Shown: positions 7,796 through 11,994 of the stretch, in pieces | Layout of the letters: each line of letters begins with the position of its first letter | Numbering within the stretch: position 1 is the first letter of the stretch | Source of the DNA: Calditrichia bacterium | Lineage (GTDB): Bacteria; Calditrichota; Calditrichia; RBG-13-44-9 | Length of the DNA: 11,994 bases | Assembly: GCA_026991005.1 (NCBI GenBank) | Contig: JALXCH010000542.1 | Span: forward strand, 1-11,994 | Direction of reading: 5' to 3' | Program-made: the position numbers and the translations under genes | Notes under the pieces: model-generated | Told to the model about the DNA's origin: nothing | The model's input: the letters and a program-made list of their open reading frames with translations, nothing else | Databases searched by the model: none

Positions 7796-7804
7796 GGAAG
7801 GAAG
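7796..7804 (+). promoter_or_regulatory. Ribosome binding site of the NicO gene
   Basis: GGAAGGAAG directly precedes ATG 7806 and immediately follows the second CACGATTTCAGGGC repeat. The repeat array therefore reaches to the very edge of the translation signal. Confidence 0.5.
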
Positions 7805-7805
7805 A

Positions 7806-8645
7806 ATGAGTTACGATTATTTGAAACAGGCGATTTATCTGGAGCATCTTTCTACCGGTGCGCTAGTGCTGCTTTTGGGGGTGGCGTTTGTCCTGGGTGC
7901 CCTGCATGCGTTGAGTCCCGGACACGGGAAATCGCTGATGGCCGCCTATCTGGTGGGAACTTCCGGTCGGCTGCGCGATGTGCTGATTCTGGGAACCACC
8001 ATCACCCTCTCCCACGTGTTCAGTGTGGTGGTGCTGGGATTGATTGCTCTGTGGCTGGAGGATTTCTTTCTCCCCGGTTCGGTCAGCCTGTATTTCAGCC
8101 TGGGCTCCGGAATTCTTATTTTACTGATCGGGGTTTACCTGCTGATCAGCCGCTGGCGGGCGTATCGGCGGGTTGGTAGGGAATCTGCTTCCAACGGGAA
8201 TATAGAAACCATTTTGCCCGGACATTCTCATTCTTCAATTGAGGGAAACACCACCGCACACGTCCATTCGCATGCTCCGGGACATTCCCACGAATCCGAG
8301 CATTCCCATTCCCACACCCATCACCATTTCGATCGCCGCCTCTCCCTGTGGCAAAATATTGTGCTGGGTGTCTCCGGGGGAATCGTCCCCTGTCCCAAAG
8401 CCCTGGTCATTTTACTGCTGGCCATTTCCCTGCAGAAAATTGTTCTGGGACTGGCCATTATCGGCGTGTTCAGTCTGGGATTGGCGGCGGTACTCATTGC
8501 CCTGGGAATCGTAGTGATTCGTTCCGGCAATCTCCTGGAGCAGCGGATAAGCGACCGCCGCATTCTCTTCCTCCCGGTGCTGGGTGCGGTGGTCATTATT
8601 GCACTGGGAGGGTGGCTGGTGTGGCAAACCCTTGGGCAATTTTGA
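7806..8645 (+). CDS. NicO/RcnA-type nickel/cobalt transporter
   Basis: Integral inner-membrane protein of 279 residues with about six predicted membrane segments (near 18-38, 57-82, 94-115, 183-206, 211-237 and 252-274). The first segments contain HALSPGHGK (34-42), the metal-site motif of the NicO/NiCoT-like permease family. The fourth contains GVSGGIVPCPKALVILL (188-204), also characteristic. Between segments three and four is a His-rich loop with thirteen His residues from 140 to 174 (clusters HSHSHTHHH and HVHSH), as in RcnA-type proteins, consistent with binding Ni2+ or Co2+. The family includes exporters (RcnA) and putative importers; the sequence alone does not settle direction or metal. 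The exported EF-hand protein upstream may be a partner. GGAAGGAAG supports the ATG. Family certain, direction unknown. Confidence 0.9.
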   Translation: MSYDYLKQAIYLEHLSTGALVLLLGVAFVLGALHALSPGHGKSLMAAYLVGTSGRLRDVLILGTTITLSHVFSVVVLGLIALWLEDFFLPGSVSLYFSLGSGILILLIGVYLLISRWRAYRRVGRESASNGNIETILPGHSHSSIEGNTTAHVHSHAPGHSHESEHSHSHTHHHFDRRLSLWQNIVLGVSGGIVPCPKALVILLLAISLQKIVLGLAIIGVFSLGLAAVLIALGIVVIRSGNLLEQRISDRRILFLPVLGAVVIIALGGWLVWQTLGQF

Positions 8646-8678
8646 GATTGAGGAGGGTAATAGAATTTTTGAAGTAAC

Positions 8679-8730
8679 AACCATTAAAAATCATGTTTGT
8701 TTAGCAGTGTTTTCTGGACATTTAATGGTT
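8679..8730. repeat. 10-bp inverted repeat upstream of the hydrolase
   Basis: AACCATTAAA (8679-8688) and TTTAATGGTT (8721-8730) are perfect inverted copies separated by 32 bases. No T-run follows, so it does not look like a terminator of the transporter gene. It could be an operator pair or the remnant of a small element. Confidence 0.5.
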
Positions 8731-8744
8731 TAAAGTTCAATTTA

Positions 8745-8770
8745 ATTCGTGAATATTCGTGCTATTCATG
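8745..8770 (+). repeat. Three-unit ATTCGTG short repeat
   Basis: ATTCGTG begins at 8745 and 8755, and the variant ATTCATG at 8764, giving a period of 9-10 bp. It lies 20 bp before the hydrolase start and has the same style as the short-period repeats at 11545-11994. Confidence 0.55.
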
Positions 8771-8790
8771 GTTCTAAATAAGAGGCTTTT

Positions 8791-11544
8791 ATGAATAAAC
8801 ATCCGCTCTTTTCCCGATTCCTGTTTTTGCTCACCCTTTTCGGTCTGGTGGTTTTACTTCCGGCACAATCGCCGTATCTTTCTAACCTCCGCGCCACCAA
8901 AGATTCCCCGCTCTACACCACCTACGCGGCGGCCATGGAGCGTTCGGAATTTGTACTGGATGAGGGGTACCACTTCCGTTTTTACGATTCCACCCGCGGC
9001 ATAGATTTTACCACCGATACTGGCGGCGACCTTTCCCTGGCTTTCCTGCGCGGTGCGGATTATGTGTACGAACTGAAGCATTTCGCCCGGGAGCCGGTGA
9101 TTACCCTCTCCTACCCGGACATGGTGGCGTATTTCTATTATCCTTACCCGGATGTGCGGGTGGAGGCTACTTTTCTGGTGCAGAGCTCCCACCTGGCCCT
9201 CCATGAGGTAACCATCATCAATGAAGGAAAGGAAGCGCAGACGCTGCAGGTGATTCCCTTCATGCAGAATAACTACCGGCTGTTCAACAAGGTGGCATTC
9301 TTCCCGCAGGAAAATGCCATTGCCTTCACCCATGAGGAGCTACCGGACGGCTGGACGCTGGAGCACCAGGTACCATACGTTTCTCCGGTGCGGGACGTGT
9401 TTCTCGTTTCCCGCCAGCCGGATCGCCAGACCAGTTACCGCAGTTACCGTTGGGGACAGGTGGAGATTCCCCAGGAATTTCGGCTGGAGAAGAAACCGGT
9501 GTACGTGGTTTGGGGCCGGATGGATCATTCCAACGGGGAGCGCTGTCGCCATACAAACCCCAAACCGCGCATTACCGTGCGCCTGAACCGCTACCCGGAT
9601 CGCATCCTTACCGAATCGGTACCGCGCTGGGGAAGTACCGATCCCAATATCAGTCCCTACGGCTATTACGGCATCGAGCTGGGGAATTTTGGTGAAATCC
9701 ATGATGGCGATGTGTACACCATCACCATTTATTGTCCCGAAACCGGGGAGAGTGCCACGCTGACCGACACCGTTCGCCAGATGGACACAGAGCCGGTAGT
9801 GCGCAGGGACGTCCAGCTTGCCGTCCGACCCTTGCCCGGAGCACCACAGGGGATGGGGCGGGACATCTGGGGCAGCGGTACCGAGATGCGCCTGTTCTGG
9901 AAACACACCGGCCCGGCGGTGACTTACGACGTGTTTCGCCGGGATTACCGGAAGAATGGGTATTACCGGTGTCTGGTGCGCGGGGTGATCCGCGATTTCT
10001 TCACCGACAAAAATATTCAGGGAGATAAAATTTACGGCTACGTGGTGGAAGCGGTGGATGCGCAGGGGCGGCGCGGTCCCCATTCCCGGGAAATCAACAA
10101 CATTGCCGGGAGCGATTTTTTGACCGATATTCGTTACCCCGACCAGATTCGCAACAAGGTGAAGGATTTTGTGCGGGTGGTCGCCATGCCAGTTACCCTT
10201 CATTTGAGTCCCGGAGCCCGGGAAACCCTGCGCATAGTGCGGGCGGTGGCGCGTCCGGATACCAGCACCGAGGCGCTGATTCGCCAGGCACAGCATCTGC
10301 TGAAGGAAGACCTGCAACCTTACCGCCAGGCCAACGAGGCGCTCTTCTCCCGCTTATCTACACCCGAATTCCCCGATCCCGACCAGGAAATGCTCTACTG
10401 GAGCGCCTTCAATCTGATGCGGCAGGTGATGTTACCTCCCGAAGGCAAGTGCAGCACCAATTATTACGTGTTCTCCCGGGAACCTTCCTGGGGCTGGGGA
10501 CATGGCGGACAGGTGTTTCACGAAAGCCTTACCATGCTGGCTTACGCTTACCTGGATGCCCGCAGCGCCATGAACAGTCAGCGGGTGTATCGCGATCGCC
10601 AGCATCCGGATGGCTACATCAACTACCGCACCGGGTCGTATCTGGACGAAACCATCCCGTACCATAACCAGCTCACCACCTCCGCTCCCTGGTACGCCTG
10701 GCAAAACTGGGAGGTGTATCGCATCACCGGGGATAAAAAATTTCTGCGGGAAATGTACCAATCCAGCAAAAAGTTTTACCGTTACTATGTGGAGAACCGG
10801 GACAGCGACGGGGACGGTCTGTGCGAATGGGGTGCCCACGCCGTGCTGGAATCCGTGCGCGATGCCTACGTGGCGGTGTGGGATCAGGTGGGCTGGCCCT
10901 CCAATTTCGAGGGGTTGGATGTGAACACCATGCTGGTGAGTGAGGCGCGGGCGCTGGCGCAGATGGCCCGGGAACTGGGATTGGAGCAGGAAGCGACTCG
11001 CTGGCAGCAGGAAGCAGACCGGCGGCAGGCGCTCATTAATCAGTACATGTGGGACGAGAGCAGCGGTTTCTACTACCATGTGGATAAAAAGGACAACGAT
11101 TTCACCTTCCGGAAAAAGGATGATTTAAAACGGCAGGAGATTATCGGATTTCTACCGCTCTGGGCCGGGGTAGCCAGCGCAGAGCAGGCACAGCGACTGG
11201 TAGCGATTCTCACCGACAGCAGTAAATTCTGGCGGCCGTACGGTGTGCCTTCGCTGGCAGCGGACGATTCGTATTACAATCCCCGCGGTTACTGGAACGG
11301 CCCGGTGTGGGTGGAGTGGAATCTGCTGATTGAGCAGGGGCTGATGCGCTACGGGTACCGGGATATGGCCCGGGAACTGGTGCAGCGGGTGGCAGCGAAC
11401 ATGATCGATCGTCTGAAGGCCGAGCACGTCTTTTGGGAGTTTTACAGTCCCGATGAACCCTGGGGCGGGTACCACAAACAGTACATCTGGGCCGGTACCA
11501 TCTGTCGAATGATGATGGAGGTGTATGGAGGAAATCCCAAATGA
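8791..11544 (+). CDS. Exported GH63-like (clan GH-G) glycoside hydrolase with inserted module cassette
   Basis: Protein of 917 residues with signal peptide (core about 7-24, ending LLPAQS). Residues 27-236 form a beta-rich N-terminal domain. About 237-345 is the Cys-paired module shared with the two peptidase genes (C252, C315), and 355-440 a fibronectin-III-like domain. At 455-487 the text resumes like the last strands of an N-terminal beta-sandwich (VTLHLSPGARETLRIVRAVA). The (alpha/alpha)6 catalytic barrel covers about 490-917. Barrel landmarks are SWGWGHGGQVFHES (566-579), NRDSDGDGLCEWG (669-681), YWNGPVWVEWN (834-844) and EFYSPDEPWGG (883-893). By comparison with E. coli YgjK (GH63; D501 acid, E727 base), the likely catalytic pair is D691 in ESVRD and E883 in WEFYSP. 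It would cleave alpha-glucosidic or related linkages outside the cytoplasm; substrate unknown. No sorting tail is present, unlike the peptidases. AGAGG at 8781-8785 supports the start. The last codons fall in a repeat. Confidence 0.85.
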   Translation: MNKHPLFSRFLFLLTLFGLVVLLPAQSPYLSNLRATKDSPLYTTYAAAMERSEFVLDEGYHFRFYDSTRGIDFTTDTGGDLSLAFLRGADYVYELKHFAREPVITLSYPDMVAYFYYPYPDVRVEATFLVQSSHLALHEVTIINEGKEAQTLQVIPFMQNNYRLFNKVAFFPQENAIAFTHEELPDGWTLEHQVPYVSPVRDVFLVSRQPDRQTSYRSYRWGQVEIPQEFRLEKKPVYVVWGRMDHSNGERCRHTNPKPRITVRLNRYPDRILTESVPRWGSTDPNISPYGYYGIELGNFGEIHDGDVYTITIYCPETGESATLTDTVRQMDTEPVVRRDVQLAVRPLPGAPQGMGRDIWGSGTEMRLFWKHTGPAVTYDVFRRDYRKNGYYRCLVRGVIRDFFTDKNIQGDKIYGYVVEAVDAQGRRGPHSREINNIAGSDFLTDIRYPDQIRNKVKDFVRVVAMPVTLHLSPGARETLRIVRAVARPDTSTEALIRQAQHLLKEDLQPYRQANEALFSRLSTPEFPDPDQEMLYWSAFNLMRQVMLPPEGKCSTNYYVFSREPSWGWGHGGQVFHESLTMLAYAYLDARSAMNSQRVYRDRQHPDGYINYRTGSYLDETIPYHNQLTTSAPWYAWQNWEVYRITGDKKFLREMYQSSKKFYRYYVENRDSDGDGLCEWGAHAVLESVRDAYVAVWDQVGWPSNFEGLDVNTMLVSEARALAQMARELGLEQEATRWQQEADRRQALINQYMWDESSGFYYHVDKKDNDFTFRKKDDLKRQEIIGFLPLWAGVASAEQAQRLVAILTDSSKFWRPYGVPSLAADDSYYNPRGYWNGPVWVEWNLLIEQGLMRYGYRDMARELVQRVAANMIDRLKAEHVFWEFYSPDEPWGGYHKQYIWAGTICRMMMEVYGGNPK
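9499..9825 (+). other. Shared Cys-paired module, copy 3 (inserted)
   Basis: Residues about 237-345 of the GH63-like protein. Key residues are C252, LN (265-266), DRIL (270-273), PRW (278-280), DPNI (284-287), GYYGIELGNF (291-300), GD (306-307), C315 and TLTDTV (323-328). This is the most diverged copy: LNGD has become LNRY. Framework residues and both Cys are kept. Confidence 0.7.
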
Positions 11545-11570
11545 CAAATCCCAAATAACAAATAACAAAG
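11532..11570 (+). repeat. CAAATCCCAAAT / AACAAAT short-period repeat overlapping the hydrolase 3' end
   Basis: AAATCCCAAATGA is followed by CAAATCCCAAAT and then AACAAATAACAAA, with units of about 13 and 7 bp. The repeat begins inside the last codons of the hydrolase (NPK and stop, TGA at 11542-11544), so the stop codon is repeat-derived. The inverted form of the same words appears at 11849-11949. Confidence 0.7.
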
Positions 11571-11578
11571 AGGAGTAA

Positions 11579-11642
11579 ACCACAGAGGACACTGAAGACA
11601 CTGATTTAATTAAGAATTTTGAATTTTCAATTTTGAATTAAC
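11579..11642 (+). repeat. GACACTGA and GAATTTT short-period tracts
   Basis: ACAGAGGACACTGAAGACACTGA-type units (11579-11604) repeat at about 9 bp. A GAATTTTGAATTTTCAATTTTGAATT-like tract (about 11613-11640) follows with a 7-8 bp period, and related AATTTTGAATTTTGAG recurs at 11722-11737. No gene is visible here. Confidence 0.55.
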
Positions 11643-11690
11643 TTTATTTGCGCACATTGGGTTAGTCCGATGCCTCTGAATGTTTTTTGA

Positions 11691-11717
11691 CAGGATGAAC
11701 AGGATGAACAGGATAAA
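11691..11717 (+). repeat. CAGGATGAA tandem repeat, three units
   Basis: CAGGATGAA occurs at 11691-11699 and 11700-11708, and CAGGATAAA at 11709-11717, with an exact 9-bp period. It is preceded by a T-run and GA (TTTTTTGA). Similar CAGGAT-type tracts are, to my knowledge, scattered in intergenic DNA of many unrelated bacteria. Confidence 0.8.
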
Positions 11718-11848
11718 AGATAATTTTGAATTTTGAGATTTAAGTTATTAATAATGTATTGTCCTAAAAATTCTATTAACCCTGTTTAAAAATAAGCTCA
11801 CGATGCAAGTGCCAGCAGATGTTAGCCTGGGAATTCTTTCGTTTGGCA

Positions 11849-11949
11849 AGATTGTGATTTGTTTTTTAGAGATTGTAATTTATTTGGATTTTGGTTCTTG
11901 TAATTTGGAATTTCTTTGGAATTTGTAATTTGATGCTTGGAATTTCACA
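11849..11949 (-). repeat. Inverted-orientation ATTTG / TTGGAATTTG repeat tract
   Basis: GATTGTGATTTG, GATTGTAATTT, TTGTAATTTGGAATTTC, TTTGGAATTTGTAATTTG and CTTGGAATTTC follow each other. Read on the other strand these give CAAATTCCAAAT and CAAATTACAA words, matching the family at 11532-11570. The two tracts thus flank the intergenic block in opposite orientations. Confidence 0.65.
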
Positions 11950-11956
11950 ATCTGTC

Positions 11957-11969
11957 GTCCCTACGGGAC
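11957..11969. repeat. GTCCC-TAC-GGGAC hairpin
   Basis: Five-base-pair GC-rich stem with a three-base loop, directly after the inverted repeat tract. The wider text CGTCCCTACGGGACTTGG looks like another intergenic repeat word. The following bases are not a T-run, so a terminator is unlikely. Confidence 0.5.
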
Positions 11970-11994
11970 TTGGTGGATTTGATTTGAACGTGTT

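Larger units (their letters stand above)
11545..11994. other. Gene-free repeat mosaic to the window end
   Basis: No reading frame with a motif, signal peptide or ribosome site is visible in these 450 bp. The interval is AT-rich and mostly made of separately listed short-period tracts. The less repetitive part (about 11641-11680 and 11740-11848) shows nothing I can assign. I see no terminator for the hydrolase gene. Confidence 0.6.

Noticed and set aside
7411..7847. Reverse-strand frames of 62, 78 and 96 codons with repeated ASKQGCLR-like text
   Set aside because: They are translations of the hairpin repeats and contain no signal, motif or ribosome site. The apparent peptide repeat is only the DNA repeat.
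8679..8730. Rho-independent terminator for the transporter gene
   Set aside because: The 32-base loop, AT-rich stem and absence of a T-run do not fit.
11152..11601. Reverse-strand frames at the 3' end of the hydrolase (149 and 114 codons)
   Set aside because: They lie antisense to well-supported catalytic motifs, and their N-termini come from the CAAATCCCAAAT repeat.

Overview
All recognisable genes in this window lie on the + strand. They look like accessory, cell-surface content from a Gram-negative member of the FCB group, perhaps Calditrichota/KSB1-like; this is inferred from protein style only. The main clues are a PorV/PorQ-like outer-membrane protein, three proteins with Ig-like C-terminal sorting domains of the type IX secretion kind, and many exported multidomain enzymes. 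The intergenic regions are rich in short repeats.

Layout. Positions 3-215 hold the C-terminal sorting domain of a gene cut off by the window edge. A PorV-like gene (260-1177) follows, then a large secreted protein with a metzincin-like zinc site (1241-4015). After a gene-poor gap (4016-4371) comes a secreted gingipain-like cysteine peptidase (4372-6693). It overlaps by one base a small exported EF-hand protein (6693-7421). A repeat-filled gap (7422-7805) contains a 145-bp-period duplication of hairpin units. A NicO-type nickel/cobalt transporter (7806-8645) is next, then an exported GH63-like glycoside hydrolase (8791-11544). The last 450 bp are a mosaic of short-period AT-rich repeats that begins inside the final codons of the hydrolase.

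The most notable observation is a module of about 110 residues present in all three large enzymes: the metalloprotease-like protein, the cysteine peptidase and the glycoside hydrolase. It has two conserved cysteines and the signature LN..RIL.E..PRW..DPNI...G..G.ELGNF. In each case a fibronectin-III-like domain follows it. In the hydrolase this two-domain cassette appears to be inserted inside the N-terminal beta-sandwich. I do not recognise the module as a named family. It may be a shared surface, ligand or assembly module that ties these enzymes together.

How the genes may work together (inference): the PorV-like protein would help deliver the sorting-domain proteins to the cell surface, where the two peptidases and the hydrolase could act on extracellular protein and glycan. 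The EF-hand protein and the NicO transporter resemble a known pairing of an exported accessory protein with a metal permease, here separated by repeats.
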